From Palaemon carinicauda (taxonomy: Eukaryota > Arthropoda > Malacostraca > Decapoda > Palaemonidae): a stretch of DNA of 64,000 nucleotides. Positions within the stretch are counted from its first letter, which is position 1. Each line of letters begins with the position of its first letter. A program made the translations under genes and the position numbers. The notes beneath the pieces are model-generated. The model saw only the letters and a list, made by a program, of their open reading frames with translations. It made no database searches and was not told the origin of the DNA. The DNA is taken from the NCBI RefSeq assembly GCF_036898095.1, contig NC_090728.1:92727148-92791147 (forward strand). Direction: 5' to 3'. Positions 12,527 through 22,649 of this stretch are shown here, one piece after another.

Positions 12527-13079
12527 CTTGTTCTCGGGAACCTTGCGTCTCCTTCACCTATATTGATTTCATGTTATTTGTTGAGCATTTAGCCTATGTA
12601 TATTAATCGGGGATATCTATAATAGCCTATTCCTTAATGCAAAGCCTTGTTGCACTGGTTTATACTTTCCTAGCATAAAGGACTCCACCCCTCTCTGAGG
12701 ACGGTGGTGGCAGGCAAGTTTAATCCTACGCAGATATAACCTTTTTGTCTAATTTTACTTCGACCAGGGTGCTGGTCGGATTTTTCCCTTGGATGCTGTA
12801 GTCCCGTAAGACTAGGCTTTACTTCATATAGAGTGAGACCACTATATTGTACTGGCTGGCGAGCTGATTCATACATAGGTATATGTACTCTTCGATCGTG
12901 TCTAGAGTCTAGTGGGACTCCTCCCTGTAGGGGGCAGGAAGCGCTTTCATGGCTTATGATTAGTGAAAAGATGTATAACGGTAAGATCTTAGGTCTTTTC
13001 AGTCGAGTTTGACTAAGAAACATTCCTGAGGAGTACGGCACGTATTGAGAATCCACAGATACAGTAATTGCTCTGGTAT

Positions 13080-13161
13080 ACTTCCATCAGGACGACATGG
13101 CTTGAGCCCAAAAAACGGATTTTGAGCGAAGCGAAAAATCTATTTTTGGGTAAGATAGCCA
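13080..13161 (+). repeat. DIRS A internal complementary region, copy 1 (cut by gap)
   Basis: Identical to the first 82 bp of the complete ICR at 21217-21313 and then lost in the run of N. Confidence 0.9.
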
Positions 13162-13164
13162 GTT

Positions 13165-13664
13165 NNNNNNNNNNNNNNNNNNNNNNNNNNNNNNNNNNNN
13201 NNNNNNNNNNNNNNNNNNNNNNNNNNNNNNNNNNNNNNNNNNNNNNNNNNNNNNNNNNNNNNNNNNNNNNNNNNNNNNNNNNNNNNNNNNNNNNNNNNNN
13301 NNNNNNNNNNNNNNNNNNNNNNNNNNNNNNNNNNNNNNNNNNNNNNNNNNNNNNNNNNNNNNNNNNNNNNNNNNNNNNNNNNNNNNNNNNNNNNNNNNNN
13401 NNNNNNNNNNNNNNNNNNNNNNNNNNNNNNNNNNNNNNNNNNNNNNNNNNNNNNNNNNNNNNNNNNNNNNNNNNNNNNNNNNNNNNNNNNNNNNNNNNNN
13501 NNNNNNNNNNNNNNNNNNNNNNNNNNNNNNNNNNNNNNNNNNNNNNNNNNNNNNNNNNNNNNNNNNNNNNNNNNNNNNNNNNNNNNNNNNNNNNNNNNNN
13601 NNNNNNNNNNNNNNNNNNNNNNNNNNNNNNNNNNNNNNNNNNNNNNNNNNNNNNNNNNNNNNNN
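13165..13664. other. Assembly gap, exactly 500 N
   Basis: A run of exactly 500 N, a conventional scaffold-gap length. Sequence to its left ends inside the DIRS A ICR. Sequence to its right starts inside the DIRS A leader. The flanks are therefore overlapping parts of the same element type. Confidence 0.99.
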
Positions 13665-15528
13665 AATTCTGTTATGATGCGTTAGTAGTGTGCCTGGCGA
13701 AGTTTTGCCTAGGCTGCCAACACTAGTCTTCGTAGGCTAGCGGTTGGCCTATGTACTTCCTGCATGATAATTAGTCTTCCAATTGTGATTTTATTGTTTT
13801 AAGCGTTAGGCAACGTTATACATATAAGCCCTTTTCGAGTACCTTCCAAGATAGTATTGGTGTGAGTTTCGATGAATTAGGTAATCGATTCTCTTAGTGC
13901 CTAGGCTAGGTTGTCTTAGGTCATTATAATATTATCTGTTTCCCCGTTTGCTCCCTTCTCTTCGGGGAAGGGGCAAACCCTTTCCCTCTGTTTAAGCCCT
14001 AGGCTTAACTCTAGTGGTTTGTTTGAGTTAATTTTCAAATATATCTATGCTGGAGTAGTACTGTACCTTCCCGTTCCATCTGAATTGGTTCAGAGGGGGA
14101 CAGTACAACAGTGTTTAGTCTGAGTCCGGGTTGGTCTGGCATGGGGCAGAGTCTCCCTTGCTGACTGACACGGGCATACGGGGTTTATCCCCCTTGGTCC
14201 ACCTTGTTGGGTTCCAGTAGTGTTCCCTTCGCTCGGTGACCCCTCAGACTTGTCCTCTTGCCGTTCCGGATTCGGGATATGTTCTCTTTTCTGGAATAGC
14301 AATTCCTTCCTTGCCGTGGTTTTAGGGAGGCAGCCAGTAGTGCCGGCCTCCCCCTCGGGTCTTTCTCTGGCTGAGATGAGCTGTCTTAGTGGGGAATGAC
14401 CCTTAACCAAGGCAAGGTTGGATAGGACCCTCTGTCCTTCCCTTCTATTTTCCGTTCCTTTGTGTCAGTCGTCCGCATCCGTACCTAGCCTAGGTTAGGA
14501 TGGGGAACTGACGTGGTCTCCTGTCGGCCGGCAGAGTGTGCCGACCGGCAGAGACCCTTCCTTCGAGTGCTGCCCGGTCCTTTCTTGGTCCCTCCATCGC
14601 TGCCGTCTGTAGATTCAGTAAGCAGCGGTTAGGAAGCCTGACTTAGTGTCTTCCCTTCCTTTCGGCACTCTTTCGGTGCCGGGCACAGAGACTCATAGCC
14701 TCTTAGCCCGGCATTCATTCTGTTGTCTTCGTATGTGTTGTCCTTGCCGTCTGCCGGCCTACAGGCCGGCCGTCGGTGGGGAGGGGTGTTCTCCAGTTCT
14801 CTTGCTGTCGGTCGGCGATGGTTATATACCTTTGCCGGCCGGTCTCTTGCTCATCTGCCGGCCACTACAGTGGGGCCGGCAGCCGAGCGCTGCCTGGTGT
14901 GGAGGCCAGCCGGCAAGGTTTGCTTACTGCTGCCGGCCGGCCTGCTACACTGCCCGGTTAGCCGGCCACTAAGAATGATGGCCGGCAATGCAATGCAAAC
15001 CGGGTGGCTGCGGACCGGCAACCACTGCCGGCCGGTTCAGGCATGGGATCTGGAGTTCTCCCCAATAAGGGTGATCTGTTGTTGTGTACTTGAGATCTAC
15101 CTTTCGAAAATCGGGGGGGGGGGGGGGTGCTGACCGGCAATGGCCGGCCGGCACACCACCCTCAGGTACTGTATCAGTCCTTTCTTTGGTGGTGTATTCA
15201 ACCAAGGGAGTCCATGATATAGTAGGTTACAACACTGTCTTTTCTATCTTACTTGTGTTACTTGTGCATTCACTTGGTGTCGCCTTACAAGGATAAAAGA
15301 GAATTCTTTTCATCCCTGGCCGGAATGGTAAAAATTTTACCTTAGGTGTGAGCTACACCTAATTCCCTTTGGAAATATGCTCTCTGGTTATTCTAGTAAA
15401 GACTAACTATGTGACTTTGGCTGGTGGGCTTCCACAGGTGTTTGTGTGGGTTTCACAAGTAGGTGTCTTTCCCTTATTCTTGGTGAATACTCATTTGTTA
15501 CATGTGAATTGAAATTCACTTGATATTC
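13665..15528 (+). other. DIRS A leader, copy 2
   Basis: Nearly identical to 5483-7348, with the CCGGC cluster at about 14520-15150 and a long G-run near 15113-15127. No gene is recognised. The acceptor-like TTCTTCTTTTACAG ends at 15552, just inside the Gag frame. Confidence 0.75.
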
Positions 15529-17511
15529 ATGGAAATCTTTCTTCTTTTACAGGAGGAGCATCCGAAGTGTGATAGTGTCTTCTGCAATGTCCGTAGTAAG
15601 AACTTTTGCGGACATGTCTCGTGTAGGAGGCACGCTGCTTGCGCAGCCTCCAATGATGACCATCGTTACTGGGATCCGCAGGTATGTGCTGTATGTACTA
15701 ACCTGCTATCAGAGGCTTTTGAATCCCCTAGGTCGGCGGAGTCAAGAGATGCAGCGAGGGAGAAGCTTCGCTTATGGGTAAGGGGTTTTCAGAAAAACAC
15801 CACTGGACCTTATCTTCCTAATGAGAAGATGAGGGCATATCTTTTTCCCAAGGCTTCCGCTGATGTTGTTGTTCCCCAGCCTCGGCCGGAGATCCCTCTC
15901 GTCCAGATCCCAGTGGAGGAGGATGTCGCTGATGCTATGCAGGACATCCAGTTGGACGACAAGATGTCTGACTTGTCCGATCGTGCGGAACAGGATCTCC
16001 TCGCAGAAGGCGAGGAGGAGGATCGAGATCCTATTGCCGTGGAGGAAGAGGTTCCCGTATCTTCAGACGTGCCGGTTCAGGTCCCTGAACCTATCCCCTC
16101 TACCTCGTCCGCTCTTCCAGCAGAGCTAGGACAGGCTCTCTCTTCCATCGTTGGTATGATCCAACAGATGCAGAGGGAGAATAATCAGAAGGCCGCTACT
16201 TTGGAGCTCCAGATGCAGAAGATCACAGCATCACGTGGACCTCCAAAGAAGCTCAACGTGAAGGACCTTCCTCTGTGCTCGGATGCCAACCCGTGGAGAT
16301 ATGCCGAGCACATGCCGATGACGATTGGGAAGATCGTCATGTCGGAGAAACTGGGATCAATTCCCCTTGAGGAGGTGGAATTCTGGCCCAGTAGAGGGGC
16401 CTACCCGGACTGTTATGTCCGTTTGAAGAAGGAGCCGGCCTCGAAGGAGGAGACGGAACCAAAGGAGGTGATTATCCGGGATCACTCCAAGGCTCAAGCC
16501 ACTTTATCAGCTGCATTGAAGGAGAGGGGGTTCTCAAACTCTAAAGTTGCCGCTTTGAGTAAGAAGCACCCCTCCTTCGTATCCTCCCCGGCTAGGGCCT
16601 TCCCCTTTATGCAAAAGGGGTTCGCGGCCGTCTTGAAGGCGGTTGAAGCTGGCAAGCCATGTCCATCTCTGGAGGAATGCAAACCTCTTTCGTTGGCATT
16701 GCCGCTGGACAATAAGGACTGGAAGGAGGTGCACCTCACTTTCTCGGTTGGGAAGTTGGACGCCGACATTGCTGGTCAGCAGTTCGGCGAAAACCTTCCC
16801 AAGTTGTCGGAATTCCTCCTACGGAGGGAATTGGACACTAAGGAGCGCCTGGCAGCCTCGATGTCTCTCCAGACCAACATGGAGACGATGGCTAGCGACC
16901 CCAAGATGCCGGAGATGTTCATGGTAATGGCCAAGATCCATCTGGCCACGGTGACTAAGGACCTTTATTGCTTTGTTAAAGCAAGGAGGGCCTGTAGGGA
17001 GTTTGTGTTCGCCTCGGCCACAGTGAGGCATGAACCCAAGAGGCTCATTTCATCCAGCATCTGGGGTAAAGATCTCTTTCCCAACGACGTGGTCAAAGAG
17101 GTCGTGGACAAGGCAGCCACTGAGAACCGCAATCTTCTCCTGAAGTGGGGCCTGTCCCTTAAAAGGAAGTCTTCTCCGGATGAGGGCCCTCAGCCGAAAG
17201 GAAAGGCGAAGAAATCAAGGTTTTCCTCCCGTCCAGCCAAGCCTTTCAAACCACAAAGACAGCAGCAGCAGCAGCCAGCTTTGCCTCCGGTACCACAACT
17301 GGTAGCCCAGACCCCGACCACCTTCCAATGGGTACCCCAAGCCATGTCATCAGCTTCCCCGGCATTCAATCCCGTGTTCGAGGGACAATCAACCACGTTT
17401 CGTGCAAGACCCAGAGGGGCAGCCAGAGGTTCGGCAAGACGCCCCTCTAGGGGACGAGGATTCAGAGGTGGTCGCGGCCAGGGAGGCAAGACTGCAGGAC
17501 AGTCAAAGTGA
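15529..17511 (+). CDS. DIRS A Gag-like protein (ORF1)
   Basis: An open frame of about 660 residues from the ATG at 15529. The frame itself opens slightly earlier, and an acceptor-like CAG at 15550-15552 means the true start could come from an upstream exon. Near the N-terminus is a Cys/His cluster (KCDSVFCNVRSKNFCGHVSC, then CRRHAAC and WDPQVCAVC) that looks zinc-binding. Then come an acidic, proline-rich segment (around residues 130-210), a short coiled-coil-like stretch (LGQALSSIVGMIQQMQREN), a conserved central region and a basic tail rich in Gln, Arg and Gly (QRQQQQQP, then RGAARGSARRPSRGRGFRGG), suited to nucleic-acid binding. Related Cys clusters begin the Gags of DIRS C, E and F. Role as the RNA-packaging protein is inferred from position; sequence similarity to a known family is not claimed. 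Confidence 0.85.
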   Translation: MEIFLLLQEEHPKCDSVFCNVRSKNFCGHVSCRRHAACAASNDDHRYWDPQVCAVCTNLLSEAFESPRSAESRDAAREKLRLWVRGFQKNTTGPYLPNEKMRAYLFPKASADVVVPQPRPEIPLVQIPVEEDVADAMQDIQLDDKMSDLSDRAEQDLLAEGEEEDRDPIAVEEEVPVSSDVPVQVPEPIPSTSSALPAELGQALSSIVGMIQQMQRENNQKAATLELQMQKITASRGPPKKLNVKDLPLCSDANPWRYAEHMPMTIGKIVMSEKLGSIPLEEVEFWPSRGAYPDCYVRLKKEPASKEETEPKEVIIRDHSKAQATLSAALKERGFSNSKVAALSKKHPSFVSSPARAFPFMQKGFAAVLKAVEAGKPCPSLEECKPLSLALPLDNKDWKEVHLTFSVGKLDADIAGQQFGENLPKLSEFLLRRELDTKERLAASMSLQTNMETMASDPKMPEMFMVMAKIHLATVTKDLYCFVKARRACREFVFASATVRHEPKRLISSSIWGKDLFPNDVVKEVVDKAATENRNLLLKWGLSLKRKSSPDEGPQPKGKAKKSRFSSRPAKPFKPQRQQQQQPALPPVPQLVAQTPTTFQWVPQAMSSASPAFNPVFEGQSTTFRARPRGAARGSARRPSRGRGFRGGRGQGGKTAGQSK

Positions 17512-19350
17512 AGTGTCGCCGGTAGGTGGGAGACTTCAGTATTTCCGGGATCGCTGGACCTTCGATCCCTGGGCCCACAGCCTTCTCAAAAATGGACTGG
17601 GTTGGAGTTGGTACAGTACTCCGCCCCAGTGCCCTCAATTTTTCCAACACTCCACCCCCGTTTTGGAGGAGTACATCCAAGATCTGTTGGAGAAAAAGGT
17701 GATCCGGAGGGTAAAGTCCAAGTTTCAAGGGAGGCTGTTTTGTGTTCCCAAGAAAGACTCGGGGAAACTCAGAGTCATTCTGGACTTGTCACCACTCAAC
17801 AAGTTCATAGTGAACCACAAGTTCAAGATGTTAACGTTACAACACATAAGGGCCTTACTGCCCAAGAGGGCATATACCGTCTCCATCGATTTGTCAGACG
17901 CATATTGGCACGTTCCAATAAGTCGCCGTCTCTCCCCCTACCTAGGATTCAAGCTACAACAAAAACTTTATGCTTTCAGAGCGATGCCCTTCGGGCTAAA
18001 CATAGCCCCAAGGATCTTTACGAAGCTTGCGAGCGCAGCGCTCAAACAGTTACGCCTAAAAGGGTTCCAAGTAGTAGCCTACCTGGACGATTGGTTGGTG
18101 TGGGCAGCATCCAGAGCAGAATGCCTGCAAGCTTCCCTACAAGTGATTCAGTTCCTGGAATATCTAGGTTTCATGATCAACAGAAAGAAGTCTCGTCTTT
18201 CTCCAGCTCAGAGGTTCCAGTGGTTGGGAATTCACTGGGATCTAGTGTCACACCGTTTTTCCATTCCGATGTCAAAGAGGAAGGAAATAGCGGGGTCTGT
18301 CAGGAGACTTCTAGGTTCCGAGAGGATATCAAGACGCGAACAGGAGAGGGTTTTGGGCTCTCTTCAGTTTGCATCAGTAACAGACCCAGTGCTAAGAGCA
18401 CAGCTAAAAGATGCAGCGGGAGTATGGAGAACCTTTGCATCGAAAGAGCGAAGGGACTTGGAAGAGACCGGTCCCACTTCGACTACGTTCTCTTCTCAGA
18501 CCGTGGTCTCAAGCCAGTCGTCTAAAGAGGTCTCTACCTCTTCAGCCATCCCCCCCGTCAGTGACAATCCACACAGACGCCTCAAAGGTAGGGTGGGGGG
18601 GGTCACTCCCATCGGAAAAAAGTGCAAGGGACCTGGTCCAAGCTATTTGGGACTTTTCACATAAACTTTCTAGAAGCTATGGCAGTGCTTCTTACCCTGA
18701 AGAAAGTATCCCCACGTCACTCGATCCATGTAAGGTTGGTACTGGACAGCGAGGTGGTAGTGAAATGTCTGAATCGGCGGGGATCGAGATCCCCACCTCT
18801 CAACCAGGTAATGTTAGCCATATTCCGACTGGCGGAGAAGAAGAAGTGGCACCTGTCAGCAGTTCACCTTCAAGGAGTCCGGAATGTGACCGCGGACGCT
18901 CTATCCAGGGTTGCTCCGATAGAGTCAGAATGGTCCCTAGACGCAGGATCATTCTCCTTCATCTTGAGACAAGTCCCAGAACTGCAGATAGACCTCTTCG
19001 CGACGAAGGACAACAAGAAGCTGCCGAAATATGTGTCCCCATACGTGGACCCCTTGGCGGAAGCAGTAGATGCGATGTCCCTCGATTGGAACAGATGGTC
19101 CAGGATCTACCTGTTTCCCCCTCACAATCTGATGTTGAGGGTCCTCAACAAACTGAGATCCTTCAAGGGAGTAGCAGCAATAGTGGCCCACAAGTGGCCG
19201 AACAGTGTATGGTTCCCTCTAGCTCTGGAACTACGACTGAAGTTTCTATCACTCCCGGACCCAGTTCTGTCCCAGCAAGTCCAGAAGTCGACTGTCTACG
19301 CTTCATTACAGAAAACCCGAACCCTGCAGCTCATGATTTTCTCTCCCTAG
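17306..19350 (+). pseudogene. DIRS A reverse transcriptase-RNase H-methyltransferase-like ORF2
   Basis: RT lies in one frame (17306 to about 18450): VPKKDSGKLRVILDLSPLN, YTVSIDLSDAYWHVPI, AMPFGLNIAPRIFTKL and the catalytic YLDD at 18080-18091. RNase H starts in a second frame with TIHTDASKVGWGG (about 18563-18600). It continues in a third frame (18622-19350) with FLEAMAVLLTLKK, LDSEVV and VTADALSR, followed by the DIRS-type methyltransferase-like domain (ELQIDLFATKDNKKLP, then RIYLFPPHNLMLRVLNKL). The second frame change is at a G8 run (18595-18602). The frame overlaps Gag's end by about 206 nt in a +1 relation and has no ATG before the RT. ORF2 may therefore be made by frameshifting or splicing, or the overlap may reflect an indel. 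Domain order is typical of DIRS1 elements. Confidence 0.9.
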
Positions 19351-20312
19351 CGGTGAAGAAACGGTTCGGAATCTCAAAAGATAGCATCGACTTCCTGGAA
19401 GAATACAAGTGTAAGTCTACTAGGAGGCAGTACGAATCTGCATGGAAGAAATGGGTAGCCTTTGTCAAAGACAAGAACCCACAAGAGATCTCTACAGAGT
19501 TCTGCCTATCCTTCTTCATTCACCTCCACGGACAGGGGCTGGCGGCTAACACAATTTCTACATGTAAGTCAGCTCTGACAAGACCCATTCTATATGCCTT
19601 CCAGGTAGACCTCGCTAACGAGATGTTTAATAAGATCCCGAAGGCCTGTGCTAGGCTTAGACCATCAGCTCCTCCAAAGCCTATTTCGTGGTCGTTAGAC
19701 AAAGTCCTTCATTTTGCCTCATTACTGGATAATGAGGAATGTGCATTGAAGGACCTGACTCAAAAAGTGATCTTCCTTTTTGCCCTTGCTTCTGGGGCCA
19801 GAGTTAGTGAGATTGTGGCCCTCTCGAGAGAGGAGGGCCGAGTTCAGTTCCTGGATGGGGGAGAACTGAACCTGTTTCCGGACCCTACGTTTCTCGCTAA
19901 GAACGAGTTGCCCACCAACAGGTGGGGTCCCTGGAGAATCTGCCCTCTGAAAGAAGATGCATCTCTATGTCCCGTAGAATGCCTAAAGGTCTATCTTCGT
20001 AGAACTTCAGACTTCCATGGGGGCCAACTATTCAGAGGAGAAACATCGGGCTCGAATTTATCTTTAAATCAGCTTAGGGCGAAAATTACATATTTTATTC
20101 GCAGAGCGGATCCTGACAGTTCACCCGCAGGTCATGATCCGAGGAAAGTTGCTTCATCCTTAAACTTCTTTAACTTCATGGATTTTGAACACCTTCGTTC
20201 ATACACTGGCTGGAAGTCTTCCAGGGTATTCTTTCGCCACTATGCTAAGCAAGTGGAGCAGCTAAAGAGGTCTGTGGTAGCAGTTGGTTGCGTCGTTAAC
20301 CCTGCTGTTTAA
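19209..20312 (+). CDS. DIRS A tyrosine recombinase (ORF3)
   Basis: From an ATG at 19209 the frame encodes about 367 residues. It overlaps the end of ORF2 (to 19350) by 142 nt in another frame. After an N-terminal SAM-like segment (KSTRRQYESAWKKWVAF) come the catalytic motifs: Arg in SGARVSEIVAL (codon 19800-19802), His-x-x-Arg in GHDPRKVASS (His 20133-20135, Arg 20139-20141), and Tyr in GWKSSRVFFRHYAKQ (codon 20241-20243). All four signature residues are present and the frame is intact, so the protein is plausibly active. It would insert the circular DNA copy without a staggered DDE-type cut, matching the absence of target duplication. ATG choice is uncertain because the frame is open to 18411. 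Confidence 0.93.
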   Translation: MVPSSSGTTTEVSITPGPSSVPASPEVDCLRFITENPNPAAHDFLSLAVKKRFGISKDSIDFLEEYKCKSTRRQYESAWKKWVAFVKDKNPQEISTEFCLSFFIHLHGQGLAANTISTCKSALTRPILYAFQVDLANEMFNKIPKACARLRPSAPPKPISWSLDKVLHFASLLDNEECALKDLTQKVIFLFALASGARVSEIVALSREEGRVQFLDGGELNLFPDPTFLAKNELPTNRWGPWRICPLKEDASLCPVECLKVYLRRTSDFHGGQLFRGETSGSNLSLNQLRAKITYFIRRADPDSSPAGHDPRKVASSLNFFNFMDFEHLRSYTGWKSSRVFFRHYAKQVEQLKRSVVAVGCVVNPAV

Positions 20313-20660
20313 CTCTGCGAGGAACAGTGGAATCATTTGGGACTTTGATTCTTGGGTGAGTGGTTAGTTATATGCCTTGATATAACTAGTAGTGAAGGCT
20401 CTGAGAGCCCACAGTGACTGTTCCAGCGTTATGGTGATGGTAGCACAAGTACAGACAGGTGTGCCAAGTGTTTGCTAACGCTATTGTCAGCAAAGTAGTA
20501 ACATGGACGTTAACTTTGATACCGGGGTATGTGGCAAGTGACATATTTGTTTTCTTTCAGATAACCATCCATCCATGCACTACGGTACTTGTGTAAATTG
20601 TTGGTCATCCACCTTTCATATGTACATATTTATGGTGACCATGTCTATTTATTGTTACTC

Positions 20661-20666
20661 AATAAA
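20661..20666 (+). promoter_or_regulatory. DIRS A poly(A) signal, copy 2
   Basis: AATAAA about 350 bp past the recombinase stop, followed by a GT-rich region. The rest of 20313-21216 is 3' untranslated sequence with no gene seen. Confidence 0.6.
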
Positions 20667-21216
20667 CTTGTTCTCGGGAACCTTGCGTCTCCTTCACCTA
20701 TATTGATTTCATGTTATTTGTTGAGCATTTAGCCTATGTATATTAATCGGGGATATCTATAATAGCCTATTCCTTAATGCAAAGCCTTGTTGCACTGGTT
20801 TATACTTTCCTTAGCATAAAGGACTCCACCCCTCTCTGAGGACGGTGGTGGCAGCAAGTTTAATCCTACGCAGATATAACCTTTTTGTCTAATTTTACTT
20901 CGACCAGGGTGCTGGTCGGGATTTTTCCCTTGGATGCTGTAGTCCCGTAAGACTAGGCTTTACTTCATATAGAGTGAGACCACTATATTGTACTGGCTGG
21001 CGAGTGATTCATACATAGGTATATGTACTCTTCGATCGTTTCTAGAGTCTAGTGGGACTCCTCCCTGTAGGGGGCAGGAAGCGCTTTCATGGCTTATGAT
21101 TAGTGAAAAGATGTATAACGGTAACATCTTAGGTCTTTCAGTCGAGTTGACTAAGAAACATTCCTGAGGAGTACGGCACGTATTGAGAATCCACAGATAC
21201 AGTAATGCTCTGGTAT

Positions 21217-21313
21217 ACTTCCATCAGGACGACATGGCTTGAGCCCAAAAAACGGATTTTGAGCGAAGCGAAAAATCTATTTTTGGGTAAGATAGCCATG
21301 TCGTCCTGATGGA
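21217..21313 (+). repeat. DIRS A internal complementary region (ICR)
   Basis: 97 bp made of two parts. 21217-21252 is the reverse complement of the element's left end (4831-4866). 21253-21313 is the reverse complement of its right end (about 21722-21782). Together they are the complement of the two ends joined head to tail, as in the ICR of DIRS-1. The ICR has six T (on the minus strand) at the joint; the integrated ends have five on the left and two on the right, so one T comes from the target or is shared. Confidence 0.95.
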
Positions 21314-21403
21314 CCCGCCCTGTTCCTTTTCAAAAAAAAAAGTGAAAAGGGTTGTAGGACCCCTCCCTACATACAGTATCTGTAGCACCTCGTGTATCGC
21401 TAC

Positions 21404-21780
21404 AAGGAATACAGATGGCGCCGCAAGCGGCGCAGGGCACGCTTTCGAAACGGGGAGGAGAGATGCCTTACGAACGGCTCCCCCCTTTCTTATCGTTTTC
21501 GTTTTCTTGCCATTTGACCCCTACGAAGTGTTAACTCTATTCGGGGTATAGATTGCTATGAGGCGTGTCAAGAATACGTCCACTGATATTTACGATATCC
21601 CTAAGGTCTTTTTTAGGGATACTCGCTCCAGGAGTTAGAATTCTGGGTACCTGAAGGTAAATTCTCTGGGAATATCGCCGTAGTTGTAATATACCCTAGG
21701 AAGCTGCCTTTAAGGAACTTCCATCAGGACGACATGGCTATCTTACCCAAAAATAGATTTTTCGCTTCGCTCAAAATCCG

Positions 21781-21782
<2 letters not shown>
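21404..21782 (+). repeat. DIRS A right inverted terminal repeat (ITR-R)
   Basis: Reverse complement of ITR-L over most of its length, plus an end of about 43 bp (GCTATCTTACCC to AAAATCCGTT) that is absent from ITR-L but present in inverted form in the ICR. It ends against (TA)n. The frames at 21309-21551 are incidental. Confidence 0.92.
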
Positions 21783-21852
<70 letters not shown>

Positions 21853-21878
21853 CATATGTGTGTGTGTGCGTGTATATA

Positions 21879-21945
<67 letters not shown>

Positions 21946-22046
21946 ATTTATATATATATATATATGTATATACTGTATAATATGTATTTATATATGTATA
22001 TATATATACTGTATATGTATGTATGTATGTATGTACAGTATGTATA

Positions 22047-22107
<61 letters not shown>

Positions 22108-22145
22108 TGTATATATATATGTGTGTACATATGTGTATATATATA

Positions 22146-22206
<61 letters not shown>

Positions 22207-22240
22207 TATATATGTATATATATATATATGTGTGTATATG
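21783..22240. repeat. (TA)n with (TG) and (TATG) variants
   Basis: About 460 bp of mostly TA dinucleotide with TGTGTGTG, TATGTATG and ACTGTA interruptions. Long frames of Tyr-Ile repeats on both strands are artefacts of the repeat. Confidence 0.95.
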
Positions 22241-22649
22241 TTCATTTAATTTATTTTATTTAAATTACATGGATATTACCTCATTTGTTATTATTGCCTG
22301 CTTAGTTGTTTGGGAATAGTGATCATGGTTGGGAGGTATTTGCATTCAAAGCTTTATGTGAGAGTATTGAATGATCTCAGTCATCCCAAAGATGGTTTTG
22401 ATCTTTTTGGCGGAACTAATCTGGCCAGAAGCCATCATTACAGAATTGGGAGGATGATTCTATATTTTCTTCGTCTCAGTCCTAACAGGCGGGTTCAACT
22501 AACACCTGTGTCTCCATACCTGTTTTGGTGCTATCCACCGCGTACTGTATGGAGTGGACCATCTGGGAACTATACTCTCATTGTGCCGATAGTGGAGAAT
22601 GCAAATTTCCTTTCCAATGCATGATACTTTCTTAATATTCTCAAACAGG

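Larger units (their letters stand above)
4831..13164 (+). mobile_element. DIRS1-like retrotransposon, lineage A, left assembly copy
   Basis: Tyrosine-recombinase retrotransposon with left ITR (4831-5178), leader, Gag, RT-RNase H-MT, recombinase, poly(A) signal and most of the ICR, ending at an assembly gap. From 5483 on it is nearly identical to 13665-21299. The offset between the copies falls from 8182 at 5483 to 8180 at 7340 and 8137 at 13080, so this copy has 43 net extra bases over the last 5.7 kb, nearly all single-base insertions. These extra bases break every long frame. The pattern suits an unpolished long-read contig end more than biological decay. Confidence 0.93.
13665..21782 (+). 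mobile_element. DIRS1-like retrotransposon, lineage A, right assembly copy
   Basis: Contains part of the leader, intact Gag, RT-RNase H-MT with two frame changes, intact recombinase, poly(A) signal, complete ICR and right ITR, ending at (TA)n. The left ITR and first part of the leader are missing in the gap. Order and domain content match DIRS1-like elements: no LTRs, no protease, no DDE integrase, a tyrosine recombinase instead, and terminal repeats in inverted orientation. Combining both copies gives a complete element of about 8.8 kb. Confidence 0.95.

Noticed and set aside
13068..13685. A 205-codon frame spanning the N run
   Set aside because: It exists only because N codons are not counted as stops.
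4831..21782. Endogenous virus or LTR retrotransposon instead of DIRS
   Set aside because: No direct LTRs, protease, DDE integrase or envelope were found; recombinase, inverted ends and ICR fit DIRS.
21217..21782. A separate small foldback element after DIRS A
   Set aside because: The inverted segments are fully explained as ICR plus right ITR of DIRS A.
22310..22624. Frame of 104 codons before the LINE ORF1, considered as a host exon
   Set aside because: No splice sites fit and no domain is recognisable; more likely LINE 5' sequence.
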